34,466 nt of DNA from a virus: positions 1 through 34,466 of the IMG/VR virus record IMGVR_UViG_3300023109_000064. One strand, 5' to 3'. The translations under genes and the position numbers were made by a program. The notes under the pieces were generated by a model, which searched no databases, was not told where the DNA came from, and worked only from the letters and a program-made list of their open reading frames with translations. The number at the start of each line of letters is the position of its first letter. Within the stretch, counting starts at the first letter, position 1. Below, piece after piece: positions 1-8,016 of this stretch.

Positions 1-1336
1 TTTCAAAAGTGATTCTTTGAAGAGTCACTAATGAATCTTGATCTATATTTACAAACGCAGCATCCTCTTCTGTAGTTAAATATACCTTTTCAACACGAAC
101 AGTTGCTTCATTAAAATCTAAAGATCCCTTGATTTGAGAAGACAACAGGTATGCATCTTCTGAGTCAATAAAATTGAAAGCTAAATCAGAATTAACATTT
201 ATAAGTTTTGAATTAACTATGTAAATTTTAGAGCTAGTTGCGTTTGGTATAGTTTCATGCGATCTTATTTCGCAATTATTCATATAAATAGTTGCATCAG
301 GGCAAGCGACTTCAAAAACTTCAGAAAAGTTTTGTGTTTCTTGAAAAATACAATTGTTAAAGACAACCGTAACAGAAGCAGATCCAACAGGTATGTAAAA
401 ACGATTAAAGGAAATGTTTGTAAACGATACTACTCTTAAGTCTTCGTCATTATCTGTTAAATCGACAATCAAATTGTTTATGTGAGAAAACGTATGGTCT
501 TTTTCTGGAGGGTGCAGTCCTACAAAATGCACTCCGGGTTTATCTATATCTATAGGGTTTTGGGGTGGGGTTATTACACCTTGTTTTAAAAGTATATTTT
601 TTGGGTTTGAGGCAGATACTGTTTGTTTTTTTAAGGCCCACAGCGCTTCTAGGTCTGAATCATCATCGTCAGAGTCATTGCCGCATGTATAATCTGTAGC
701 GTTTGAAAATCGCTCTAGTGTACTGTCTATTTGCGCGAGTATAGAGACCTCTAACGCATCTACTTCAGCTTTTGTGTATACATCAGCTTTATCGGCTTTG
801 TTTTGTTCAAGATTAGTTAGTTGTGCAAGTATTGTTGCGCCGAAGTTTGGGTCATTATTTATAGCAGCAACCAAGGCGTGTAGGGTGCTAAGTGTAGCGG
901 GTGCGCTACCAATTAGAGTTCCGATTTCATCGTCAACATACTGCTTAGTAGCCCAAACTTGAGCATCAATGCCCGCCGACAGTACAAGGAAGCGCTCTGT
1001 TTTATTAGCATCTATCCAGTTCTGAGGTTGATAGGTGGTTCTATCACTGTCTGCTAAAGCACTATCACCTATGTAAATATAAACATTGTTTTCAGCAATA
1101 GAGAAGAACGCTTCGCCTTCTCGGTAATCTTCCGGAGATGTATTCGCTATATTGAGTAAGCTAGATTGAGGATCTTTCCAATATAGATCCTCAATCTTTT
1201 GATCAAGCCTAAGGTCTTCATCAACGAGTTGCTGGGCGCTTAATACGCCCGTATTTAAATCTACTTTTAAGCCAGCAACAACCGTAGATGGATGTATGGA
1301 GCCAGGATGCAATCTTGTTTTTCTATCTATAACCAT
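1..1336 (-). CDS. Tail fibre/spike protein with beta-helix-like region (3' end outside window)
   Basis: An open frame runs without a stop from an ATG at 1336 to the left edge, so the C-terminus is missing. GGAG lies about 9 bases before the ATG. The first ~150 residues include typical tail-fibre segments (SAPATLSTLHALVAAINNDP, then a KADKADVYTKAEVDAL-like stretch) where fibre proteins often form trimeric coiled or repeat regions. From about residue 260 the chain alternates short beta-strand-like runs with asparagines (VVFNNCIFQET, IYMNNCEIRS, IYIVNSKLINV), as in right-handed beta-helix spikes. The likely role is a virion receptor-binding or tail-decoration protein. The exact family cannot be named by eye. 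It sits directly after a small structural gene, consistent with the edge of a tail module. Confidence 0.75.
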   Translation of the reverse strand, partial: MVIDRKTRLHPGSIHPSTVVAGLKVDLNTGVLSAQQLVDEDLRLDQKIEDLYWKDPQSSLLNIANTSPEDYREGEAFFSIAENNVYIYIGDSALADSDRTTYQPQNWIDANKTERFLVLSAGIDAQVWATKQYVDDEIGTLIGSAPATLSTLHALVAAINNDPNFGATILAQLTNLEQNKADKADVYTKAEVDALEVSILAQIDSTLERFSNATDYTCGNDSDDDDSDLEALWALKKQTVSASNPKNILLKQGVITPPQNPIDIDKPGVHFVGLHPPEKDHTFSHINNLIVDLTDNDEDLRVVSFTNISFNRFYIPVGSASVTVVFNNCIFQETQNFSEVFEVACPDATIYMNNCEIRSHETIPNATSSKIYIVNSKLINVNSDLAFNFIDSEDAYLLSSQIKGSLDFNEATVRVEKVYLTTEEDAAFVNIDQDSLVTLQRITFE

Positions 1337-1354
1337 TGACTGACTCTCCGAATC

Positions 1355-1738
1355 CTATACTATAGTTTGCTGCTTAACGTATACTGCTATTAAGATCTGA
1401 GTCGATACAGGGGTTAGTTGATTTCCTCGCAATACAACTGTTTTTTTATCTCCCTCTATATAGTAATCGCCATTTTGATCTTCAGCATTGGTAGCTCTAG
1501 GCAGTAGATCCCCATCAAGAAACAAAGCAAAGAATTCTAACGTACCAGCTGCATAACGGCCAGGTAAGTCAAAACTAAGTGTTTGACCATCCAGTTGATG
1601 TGAAAGATCATAGGGTCTGGGTATAAAACTGTATATAGCACTACCATTAATACCATCTAGAGCATTGATCGTCTCGACAGTTATAGGAGAATCAGTAATA
1701 AAAGTCCCATAGTGTCTATTGTCAGTATGTGTAGGCAT
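1355..1738 (-). CDS. Small tail-associated structural protein
   Basis: This 127-residue soluble protein starts at an ATG preceded by TAGGAGC. It has no signal peptide, membrane segment or cysteines. The composition is beta-rich, with a C-terminal half (FFALFLDGDLLPR... GDKKTVVLRG... TQILIAVYV) that resembles the small beta-sandwich proteins encoded beside phage fibres. It lies 18 bases upstream of the fibre gene on the same strand. A structural or fibre-attachment role is inferred mainly from that position; no family was recognised. Confidence 0.6.
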   Translation of the reverse strand: MPTHTDNRHYGTFITDSPITVETINALDGINGSAIYSFIPRPYDLSHQLDGQTLSFDLPGRYAAGTLEFFALFLDGDLLPRATNAEDQNGDYYIEGDKKTVVLRGNQLTPVSTQILIAVYVKQQTIV

Positions 1739-1748
1739 AAAAACGCTC

Positions 1749-3359
1749 CTATTTTATAGTGTTTAGTTTTATATTTTGTTCATAAATCTTGTCAATTTCA
1801 AGCATACCAGAGTTTTGAGTTAAAAATTTATGATTAGAAGTACAAGTTACTTGTCTGCCATCTTCCAAAGTGTAAGTATAAGTATCTTTAATTCCTTTTG
1901 AATGCCACTGAGTGACTGGTTGAGCAACCCAAGGAACATTAGTACCAGAATCATGACTAAGGAGGAAGCCTTGGTATTGATCCTTAACAAGGTTTTGAAT
2001 AGTGTCAGAACGTAAAGCAGATGGAAGTAAAACTTCTGTATCACCGGCAAGACAATAATCTGCAAAACCTAAAATATCAGTCCAAAGTGATTCTGCATAG
2101 TCGGCGGTCAAGCCGCCAACTGCTTGACAACCTTGAATGAATTTAGGCTTATAAACTTCTAAAACGGAAAGTTTTTTCTTACCCATAGCACGACGAATAT
2201 CATCGCTAGTTTTGGGATCAAACCCAGCAAGCTCGGTAAACAAAGCTAATATCTGTTCCTGATATATTAAAGTCCAGTAAGATGCTTTTAAAATTTCTGC
2301 TACTTTATCTGGTAATTCATCAGGCGGGCAATTGTTCAGTTTATTAGTTATATATTGTTTATCAAGTCCTGCTTGTAAAGGGCCAGGTCTATTAATAGCG
2401 CTAATAGCGCTAAGATCTTCTATGCTTCCTGGTTTTATTTGAGAAATCAATCTCTTAGCTGTACCACTAGTTTCCATTTGAAAAACACCAGTAAGTTTTC
2501 CATCTGCTAAATTTTGATATGTAGGTTCATCGCCATCTGGAATAGCGTAGGGTTCTATATCAATGTCATGGTTTTGTTTAACTAAAAGTTTGCATTCTTT
2601 AATTATTGAAAGAGTATCTATACCAAGGAAATCATACTTAATTAAACCAAGCTCTTCGCACTCGTCTTTATCATATTGAGTTATCCTCTCGGCTTTACTG
2701 TTTTTCCAAATAGGAACAGTATCGCTTATATCTGTATCCGATATAATAACTCCAGCAGCGTGTATGCCAAAATTTGCAACCATATCTTCGATACGATCTG
2801 CAAATTCTAAAAAAGCAGCATATCGCTGATCAGAAGAAAGGTCTGGGTTTTCTTTTAGAATTTCTTCCAAAGTGGCTTCTTTGCCATACTTGGGGGGAGG
2901 TATCATTTTTAAAAGTTCCGTTAACTCAGAAGAATCTCCCTCGTGTATACGGTAAAAACTTCTAGCTAAAGACTTAGGCTTAAAAGTGCCATGAGTAATT
3001 ATATTAGCAACTTTGTCTCGACCCCAATAATCTACACACCATTCAATAGCTTTTTCACGATCTAAAGCGTCATGATCAAGATCTATGTCCGGGGGAGCGC
3101 CGCCAATCATGTCTGATCTTGATTTATTAAAATCAAATTGATCTGTTAAACAAGTAACGTAAAGCAGAATACTGTTATGCGGATTTGGAAGTAGTTTTTT
3201 GTTAGAAGATTCTTGACCAATTAAAAGGAAAAGAATTCGAGATATGTCTTCATCAGAGGACATGCGGACTTCGTATTGAAAGTAATCTTCGTCTACTTCA
3301 GCGTAACGATTATTGTCGATATGTTCGTCAATGAGTTTTAAATCTAGCAATCGTGACAA
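1749..3359 (-). CDS. DNA polymerase III alpha, central catalytic fragment ending in a split intein N-half
   Basis: The 536 residues cover the palm and fingers core of a C-family replicative polymerase. The palm motif PDIDLD (residues 90-95) supplies two catalytic aspartates and KYDFLG (D233) the third. Other family landmarks are ANIITHGTFKPKS, FGIHAAGVI, TGVFQMETSG, NRPGPLQAG, YWTLIYQEQ and RRAMGKKK. The N-terminal PHP domain is absent here and encoded at 5039-6409. After LGFADY at residue 435 the polymerase stops and a 101-residue intein N-half begins with Cys436. Everything beyond (rest of fingers, beta-binding, OB domains) is missing from the window. The start is a TTG directly after the upstream stop, with AAAGAAAG some 9 bases away; an ATG at residue 33 (3263) is an alternative. 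Trans-splicing with a fragment encoded elsewhere is inferred. Confidence 0.93.
   Translation of the reverse strand: MSRLLDLKLIDEHIDNNRYAEVDEDYFQYEVRMSSDEDISRILFLLIGQESSNKKLLPNPHNSILLYVTCLTDQFDFNKSRSDMIGGAPPDIDLDHDALDREKAIEWCVDYWGRDKVANIITHGTFKPKSLARSFYRIHEGDSSELTELLKMIPPPKYGKEATLEEILKENPDLSSDQRYAAFLEFADRIEDMVANFGIHAAGVIISDTDISDTVPIWKNSKAERITQYDKDECEELGLIKYDFLGIDTLSIIKECKLLVKQNHDIDIEPYAIPDGDEPTYQNLADGKLTGVFQMETSGTAKRLISQIKPGSIEDLSAISAINRPGPLQAGLDKQYITNKLNNCPPDELPDKVAEILKASYWTLIYQEQILALFTELAGFDPKTSDDIRRAMGKKKLSVLEVYKPKFIQGCQAVGGLTADYAESLWTDILGFADYCLAGDTEVLLPSALRSDTIQNLVKDQYQGFLLSHDSGTNVPWVAQPVTQWHSKGIKDTYTYTLEDGRQVTCTSNHKFLTQNSGMLEIDKIYEQNIKLNTIK
1752..2054 (-). other. Split intein N-terminal half (DnaE-type IntN)
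   Basis: This covers residues 436-536 of the polymerase fragment. It starts with the nucleophilic Cys of block A (CLAGDTEVL) and contains block B TSNHKFLT, with the TxxH Thr and His. The core PVTQWHSKGIKDTYTYTLED and the end MLEIDKIYEQNIKL match in order and spacing the known cyanobacterial DnaE IntN (about 102 residues; AQPVAQWHDRG... TKDHKFMT... MLPIDEIFE). The frame ends in a stop straight after, with no endonuclease and no C-terminal HN motif, so this is a split and not a contiguous intein. The N-extein ending in FADY before Cys1 corresponds to FAEY in cyanobacterial DnaE, so the insertion site is the same. Confidence 0.95.
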
Positions 3360-3716
3360 TTATAAGAACTTTCTTTGAGTTGGATTGGAAGTATTGTGAG
3401 ATCTTAAAAATTGCAATGCATCTTCAAAAGAATCTTGTTCACAAGCCCAAAGATGGAGACCATGGAATTTAGTAACTAAATGACCTGCATCTTTTAACAA
3501 AATAAAAAGGTCAGAAGAAATAGACCAAAAAGACTTAATCTTAACAGCTCTAGAATCATTTAAAAATAACTCTTGATACCAAAGAGATTGGATAAGATCT
3601 TCCTCAACAGCGTAATCTTCTATAATTGATACAATTAAATCTGTAAAATTATCTTTAACATTAGATGAAATATAAAAATAATAAGCTTCTTCGGTAAGTA
3701 AACTTGGAAAAGTCAT
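3360..3716 (-). CDS. Orphan protein, member C of a three-gene paralogue array
   Basis: The 118-residue form starts at the ATG at 3716, which overlaps the upstream stop (TTATGA); a longer frame from 3773 reads into the previous gene and is less likely. It aligns to its two upstream neighbours: SFWSISSDLFILLKDAGHLV and then FHGLHLWACEQ match FWIVSDYFANKLKENHHLV and HWGFWIWGRET of member A. It is the most diverged copy, having lost the WIWGRET signature. The function is unknown. It ends immediately before the TTG of the polymerase catalytic fragment, so the two are probably translated together. Confidence 0.75.
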   Translation of the reverse strand: MTFPSLLTEEAYYFYISSNVKDNFTDLIVSIIEDYAVEEDLIQSLWYQELFLNDSRAVKIKSFWSISSDLFILLKDAGHLVTKFHGLHLWACEQDSFEDALQFLRSHNTSNPTQRKFL

Positions 3717-4102
3717 AAGAAAGGGTCTTTCAATATAATTTTTTGTACAAAATGATCTTGAGATAGCAAGCAAGTAGCATCAGTTTCCCTGCCCCAAATC
3801 CAAAAACCAAAACAATATGAAACTAAAGCACCTTCCAGAAGTAACTGGCGGGCAAAAGATTCAGAGACAATATAAAAGCCTTTTGGCTTTCTTAAGTTTG
3901 AGTCCTCTTTGTAAAGAGAGTAATCGAGATAAGAAAGTTCAGAGACTAAATTAGGGTTAATGGGTTTTAAATAAAAATCAGAAACCCATTCAGCGTCCTG
4001 AGGAAATTTATTGGGGTCAGCATTAATATGAAGTCTATGCATCATATAAGTGATGCATGAGTGAATATGTTTATTTACAAAAGTTTGCGCAGTTAAATTC
4101 AT
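3713..4102 (-). CDS. Orphan protein, member B of a three-gene paralogue array
   Basis: This 129-residue soluble protein shares GFYIVSESFARQLLLEGALV and CFGFWIWGRET with member A at 4105-4512. The N-terminal pattern is also shared: a helix with KH(I/V)H, then a W..DFY/W..DLF segment. The family looks like a small alpha/beta fold with a conserved aromatic WIWGRET core. I do not recognise it from any characterised system. Starts and stops of the three copies touch or overlap, so they form one transcription unit between the two halves of the polymerase gene. Confidence 0.8.
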   Translation of the reverse strand: MNLTAQTFVNKHIHSCITYMMHRLHINADPNKFPQDAEWVSDFYLKPINPNLVSELSYLDYSLYKEDSNLRKPKGFYIVSESFARQLLLEGALVSYCFGFWIWGRETDATCLLSQDHFVQKIILKDPFL

Positions 4103-4104
4103 GA

Positions 4105-4512
4105 TTAAGTGTAAAAATCTTGCCAGATTTTTTGAAATACGTAATCGATTAATATTGATTGACCTGTAGTTTCTCTACCCCATATCCAAAAACCCCAATG
4201 GTTAGTAACCAAATGATGGTTTTCCTTTAGTTTGTTAGCAAAATAATCGCTGACAATCCAGAATTCAAAAGGCTCTCTTAGTTCTGGGTCTGGTTCAGAG
4301 GGGCAATAGTTTGTACCTTCATAATCTTCATTTACTTCCCAAATGTCAAAATCTTCTTCATATTGAGAAAATAAGTCTTCATACCATTGCTGAGAAGTAA
4401 GATCCCAATCTCTTTGACCTTTTTCTAAAAGTTCCTGAATAAGAAGGTTAGCCCTAGCGTGTACATGTTTTTGTAAAAAAGCTTGTGCTTCTTTACTTTG
4501 ATCGTTAAGCAT
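4105..4512 (-). CDS. Orphan protein, member A of a three-gene paralogue array
   Basis: This 135-residue acidic protein is the best-preserved copy of the array. Key stretches are KHVHARANLL near residue 15, QQWYEDLFSQYEEDFDIWEV, then EFWIVSDYFANKLKENHHLV and HWGFWIWGRET. Its ATG overlaps the stop of the upstream gene by 8 bases. There is no signal peptide, membrane segment or recognisable catalytic motif. The function is unknown; similarity to members B and C shows local tandem duplication. Confidence 0.8.
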   Translation of the reverse strand: MLNDQSKEAQAFLQKHVHARANLLIQELLEKGQRDWDLTSQQWYEDLFSQYEEDFDIWEVNEDYEGTNYCPSEPDPELREPFEFWIVSDYFANKLKENHHLVTNHWGFWIWGRETTGQSILIDYVFQKIWQDFYT

Positions 4513-4756
4513 TAGTTACCTTTACTATATCGTCTGCATAGAATCTTGCAAGATTGACATGTCTGCTGATTAAAGCGGATCTAAAAGCGCCGCCTTTTTT
4601 TGTATAGTTGTATAATATTTTTTGACCATAGCCATTGGTATCGCCTATAACTTTCTTACCAGAGTAAAGAAACCTACCATCAGTTGAAAAAGATCCAGAA
4701 GTGGACTTTGCAGAAGAATCTGAGTGCCAGAATCTAGGTATTAAATGTTCCTTCAT
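4505..4756 (-). CDS. Small orphan protein
   Basis: The 83-residue form starts at the ATG at 4756, which overlaps the upstream TGA (AAAATGA). A TTG five codons earlier is possible but has no advantage. It is a basic, soluble protein with a Ser/Gly-rich first half (SDSSAKSTSGSFSTDG) followed by YSGKKVIGDTNGYGQKILYNY. The second half, ending HVNLARFYADDIVKV, is amphipathic. No family was recognised. It belongs to the small-gene cassette between the polymerase fragments. Confidence 0.65.
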   Translation of the reverse strand: MKEHLIPRFWHSDSSAKSTSGSFSTDGRFLYSGKKVIGDTNGYGQKILYNYTKKGGAFRSALISRHVNLARFYADDIVKVTNA

Positions 4757-5028
4757 TTTGCAGTTTTCCAAGTTTCAACGTTTACAAAAGAACTTTGAAC
4801 TAGCTTTATATCTTTTGGAAGGTAAGCAGTTGTTGCTAAAAGCTCGAGCCTAGCTTGCCTAGCAGACTTCCTTGTCATATAAAAAGAAGTGTTTTTATAA
4901 TTAATGATAAGGCCAGTTTTCTTGTTTAGCACTCCATAAATGTTAATCATCACAGTATTACCAGAATCGCGAATCATTGTAGCTAGGTCATCGATTTGGT
5001 TTTCTTGTATGTAACTTTGTAAATTCAT
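4753..5028 (-). CDS. Small orphan protein
   Basis: This 91-residue protein has an ATG preceded by AAGGAAAATTAA, a good ribosome-binding site that begins at the stop of the polymerase N-fragment. The middle reads as beta hairpins (TVMINIYGVLNKKTGLIINYKNTSFYM) and is followed by a basic helix (TRKSARQARLELLA). No catalytic motif or family is evident. It is the first gene of the insert that separates the two polymerase halves. Confidence 0.65.
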   Translation of the reverse strand: MNLQSYIQENQIDDLATMIRDSGNTVMINIYGVLNKKTGLIINYKNTSFYMTRKSARQARLELLATTAYLPKDIKLVQSSFVNVETWKTAK

Positions 5029-5038
5029 TTAATTTTCC

Positions 5039-6409
5039 TTAAAAAGGTATTTTGCTATTATCTGCAATAATAGCCATTTCTTTGTTAAAAATAAGAGGTG
5101 TAGCACCACGCCCCTCATTTAAAAATCTACCAAAAAGAAGACCATATTTAACTGGATCTACTTCTGTGATTTTAAGAGCCCAAGCGATCAAACTGCCAGC
5201 AGCAGATCCACGACCGGGACCATGCATAACCCCTCTCTCTCTAGCACCGTCCATAAACTGTGCTACAATAAGAAGGTAATCTGCAAAACCCATACGTTTA
5301 ATAACTTTAAGTTCGTGATTAAGACGCTCAATATAGTCTTGAGGGGGCATAGCACCAAAACGATTATAAAGACCGTGTTGAGCTTCTATAGTTAAGTGTT
5401 CTATAGAAGTTAAACCTTCAGGCAATTCTTGATATTTTGGATACCTATTCATGCGATCCATGAAATAACTGTCACTATCTATCATAGATGCTAAATGCAC
5501 TGTGTTAGATATGACATCGTAAGGCATGCCTTGAGCGTGAGCTTCACGCCACATCCAATCTCCGTCTGCTACATGAACGTTTATTTCACCAAAAGTAAAA
5601 CGCTTTTCATTGGAAAGCGTAGTTTTAGTCTGCATACACAAAGCAGCTTCGTGATGCTCTTTATCATGCTCTGTAGGGTAATGGCAGTCTGCAGTAAGTA
5701 TCATTGGAAAATCATTATCAATAGCAATTTGCTGAAGAACTTTATTAACGGCTTGCTGTTCTTCGTCTTTATGTAATTGCAGCTCGATTATAAATCTATT
5801 TTTAAATATATCGCGATGATGATGAATTAACTTTTCAGCTTGTTTTCTTTGACCCTGAAGGATAAGTTGACTAGCCCTGCTGCCAAGGCAAGTTGTAGTA
5901 GCAATAATTCCTTCAGAATACTCAGCAATCAAAGCGTCATCAATTCTAGGCTTCCTATACATACCTTCAGTGTAAGCATAAGAACTTAATTTCATTAGAT
6001 TTTTTAAACCAACATTATTTTTAGCCAAAAGAATTAAATGATAATAACTTTTACCTAGTTCATCAGGTTCGCGAACTGTACGGTCTCCAACAGTATAATA
6101 GGCTTCCATGCCAATTATAGGTTGAACACCGGCTTTATTACACTCTTTGTAAAACCTATAGCTGCCAGATATGTTACCGTGATCTGTTTGTGCAACTGCA
6201 GGTTGATTCATCTGTTTAACTTGAGATGGAAGTCTATTAACTTTATTAATACCATCTAGTAGAGAATATTCAGTGTGTACGTGCAAATGCACAAATTCAT
6301 TTTCTACTTCTTGCGCAGGCATAGTCCAAGATTTTGACTTGCTTTTATGCTTACAGTGAGAATGATCATGATGAGTGTCGTTGCAATCAGATTGATGATT
6401 ACTACTCAT
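5039..6409 (-). CDS. DNA polymerase III alpha, N-terminal fragment (PHP domain and start of palm)
   Basis: The 456 residues match the N-terminal third of DnaE. The PHP domain starts with HLHVHTEYSLLDG (His41, 43, 45), then TDHGNISG, PIIGMEAYY and TADCHYP. It continues to the palm entry HGPGRGSAAGSLIAWALKI and LLFGRFLNEGR. A normal alpha subunit would next carry the catalytic PDIDxDF; here the chain ends GATPLIFNKEMAII... and stops, so no catalytic aspartate is present. The remaining palm is at 1749-3359. The first 29 residues are unusually His/Lys-rich (THHDHSHCKHKSKSKS); a start at Met30 (6322) would remove them. The start used overlaps the end of recA by 8 bases. Confidence 0.93.
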   Translation of the reverse strand: MSSNHQSDCNDTHHDHSHCKHKSKSKSWTMPAQEVENEFVHLHVHTEYSLLDGINKVNRLPSQVKQMNQPAVAQTDHGNISGSYRFYKECNKAGVQPIIGMEAYYTVGDRTVREPDELGKSYYHLILLAKNNVGLKNLMKLSSYAYTEGMYRKPRIDDALIAEYSEGIIATTTCLGSRASQLILQGQRKQAEKLIHHHRDIFKNRFIIELQLHKDEEQQAVNKVLQQIAIDNDFPMILTADCHYPTEHDKEHHEAALCMQTKTTLSNEKRFTFGEINVHVADGDWMWREAHAQGMPYDVISNTVHLASMIDSDSYFMDRMNRYPKYQELPEGLTSIEHLTIEAQHGLYNRFGAMPPQDYIERLNHELKVIKRMGFADYLLIVAQFMDGARERGVMHGPGRGSAAGSLIAWALKITEVDPVKYGLLFGRFLNEGRGATPLIFNKEMAIIADNSKIPF

Positions 6410-7421
6410 TTGAAGTTGGATTTAAACAAATAGTTTTTAACAACTCAAATCTTTCAGGAGCATCGATAAGGTTTTGTTTCATACCTAAGCGACCTCCTGA
6501 GCAAAGAGTTTCTTCTTCACCTGTTTCTGGGTTAAACCACTTGACAGCTGAGCCAGCAAATCGAACAAGGCCTATATCTTTACAATAACCAATTAGATCC
6601 ATGTACTTGTCAGTTCCTTTTGCACAAATAAACTCGAACTCAGCAGTCTTATTAAGAGCAGGTGCGCATTTATTTTTTACAATTTTAACCTTCATAGCAA
6701 GAGCACCATCTTGAGATGAAGATGGTTTACTGCTAACTCGAAGCCTAACAGAACTGTAAAAAGGTAAAGCTTTGCCACCAGAAGTGGTTTCAGGATTGCC
6801 GTACATCACACCAATGTTAGTTCTAACCTGATTAATGAAAAGGTATAAACATTTATTGTCTACGGAAATTTTAGAAAGGCTACGTAAAGCTTTAGACATA
6901 AGCCTAGGTAACTCTCCTACACCTTTCTCGTTCATAAGACGCTTAGTGTCAGATTCTGACTGCGCAGCATCGATAGAATCAAAGACAATTATACCAACTT
7001 TACCGGTCTTACCAAGGTCCTGACACAGTTGTAGCGCTTCTTCAGCTGTATCAGGATAGCAAAATATCATTTTTGATGGGTCGAGACCCATTGAAGAGAC
7101 CAGATCAAGACCGGTGGTACGCTCCAGATCAACATATACAGGAGGGCGGTCGTATCCATGTTCAGTGACATATTGATTTACTACTTGAAGACATAAAGAG
7201 GTTTTACCTGCTGAAGGTGGGCCAAAAACTTCAACTATACGATCGTCAGGGAGTCCACCAACTCCAAGTGTCGCGTCTAAACTAATAGAACCAGTAGATA
7301 TAGGAGTTACTTTTTCGTATCTAGGACCGAGACTCATTATATTTTCTTTGCCAAACTTTTTAGCAATAGAGGCTGCAATCATATCAATTTCAGCAATACC
7401 GGTTACTTTTTTAATTGCCAT
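6402..7421 (-). CDS. recA: RecA/UvsX-type recombinase
   Basis: This 339-residue RecA-family ATPase would form filaments on ssDNA for strand exchange and recombination-dependent replication. Seen: Walker A GPPSAGKT (67-74), catalytic Glu in VYVDLERTTGLD, Walker B-like IIVFDSIDAA, QVRTNIGVMYG, the DNA-binding loop 2 region TTSGGKALPFYSSVRLRV, and IVKNKCAPALNKTAEFEF, which matches bacterial RecA KNKxAAPFKxAEF. Length is close to bacterial RecA (about 350), and the sequence looks nearer to bacterial RecA than to T4 UvsX. It overlaps the polymerase N-fragment start, so the two are probably co-expressed. Confidence 0.96.
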   Translation of the reverse strand: MAIKKVTGIAEIDMIAASIAKKFGKENIMSLGPRYEKVTPISTGSISLDATLGVGGLPDDRIVEVFGPPSAGKTSLCLQVVNQYVTEHGYDRPPVYVDLERTTGLDLVSSMGLDPSKMIFCYPDTAEEALQLCQDLGKTGKVGIIVFDSIDAAQSESDTKRLMNEKGVGELPRLMSKALRSLSKISVDNKCLYLFINQVRTNIGVMYGNPETTSGGKALPFYSSVRLRVSSKPSSSQDGALAMKVKIVKNKCAPALNKTAEFEFICAKGTDKYMDLIGYCKDIGLVRFAGSAVKWFNPETGEEETLCSGGRLGMKQNLIDAPERFELLKTICLNPTSNE

Positions 7422-7799
7422 TTATATTTCAATACTTTCAGAATGTTGATAGGTAGTTTCTAAAAGAATGTCAGAAGCTAGCTGTTGCTTTAATAAAATA
7501 GTTTTCTGAGCTCTTGAATTGACAAGAGTATAATTTTTAATAGCTATAGAAGGACTAAGAGCGCCTCCCCAAAAAAACGGATTTGATTTCCTATTAGTCA
7601 ACCATGCTTGATAAGCATAAATGAACTGCTTTTTAGCAACCCAGTCTTCAAGTTTAATCAACCATTGGTCAGGTGTTAAAGGCGTAGAGTAATTGGAATA
7701 AGAGAATTCTTTTTTACGCCACTCATCTCTATCTTTTCCAAAGAAAGAAGCCCTTAAAGTTTTATACCGAAAACGCTTTTCGTCTAATGTGGAATTCAT
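7422..7799 (-). CDS. Orphan basic protein
   Basis: The 125 residues start at an ATG that overlaps the stop of the upstream gene (TGATG). It is basic and aromatic-rich (WRKKEFSYSNYSTP, QWLIKLEDWVAKKQFIYAYQAWLTNRK), followed by a predicted helical tail. It has no signal peptide, membrane segment or known motif. It lies directly before recA, so a role around replication or recombination is possible but only by position. Confidence 0.65.
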   Translation of the reverse strand: MNSTLDEKRFRYKTLRASFFGKDRDEWRKKEFSYSNYSTPLTPDQWLIKLEDWVAKKQFIYAYQAWLTNRKSNPFFWGGALSPSIAIKNYTLVNSRAQKTILLKQQLASDILLETTYQHSESIEI

Positions 7800-8011
7800 C
7801 AATCATCTCTTTCTGGATTTAAAATCAAACTTATGTTTTCTTGTACTTCAAGAGCTTCAGGAAGAAGTACTTTTGGTAAAGTAGAGTCGTGAACTTTTTT
7901 ACTTAAATTAGTAGCACCTAACAAATGAAGTATCTCCATGAGAGGGTGAGCCACGATATTGTGCAAAGTAAATCTAAAATGATTGCGCGCTTTAAATAGA
8001 ATCTTTTTCAT
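7799..8011 (-). CDS. Small conserved phage protein (HN-AHPLM type)
   Basis: The 70 residues carry a pattern I associate with small phage proteins of unknown function: a basic N-terminus, then TLHNIVAHPLMEILHLLG and KKVHDSTLPK. The hydrophobic middle could associate with membrane but is short for a true transmembrane helix. No function is known to me. It is tightly packed in the nucleotide-metabolism block. Confidence 0.65.
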   Translation of the reverse strand: MKKILFKARNHFRFTLHNIVAHPLMEILHLLGATNLSKKVHDSTLPKVLLPEALEVQENISLILNPERDD

Positions 8012-8016
8012 AATAA

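Noticed and set aside
257-962. Short plus-strand frames in the first kilobase
   Set aside because: They lie across a continuous minus-strand fibre gene and have shadow composition.
1847-2065. 72-residue frame over the intein
   Set aside because: It lies entirely within the polymerase-intein gene in another frame and shows no motif.
3357-3560. Intein C-half at the start of the catalytic polymerase fragment (PHN followed by Ser)
   Set aside because: The block F pattern expected before HN is absent, and the segment aligns better to the polymerase palm.
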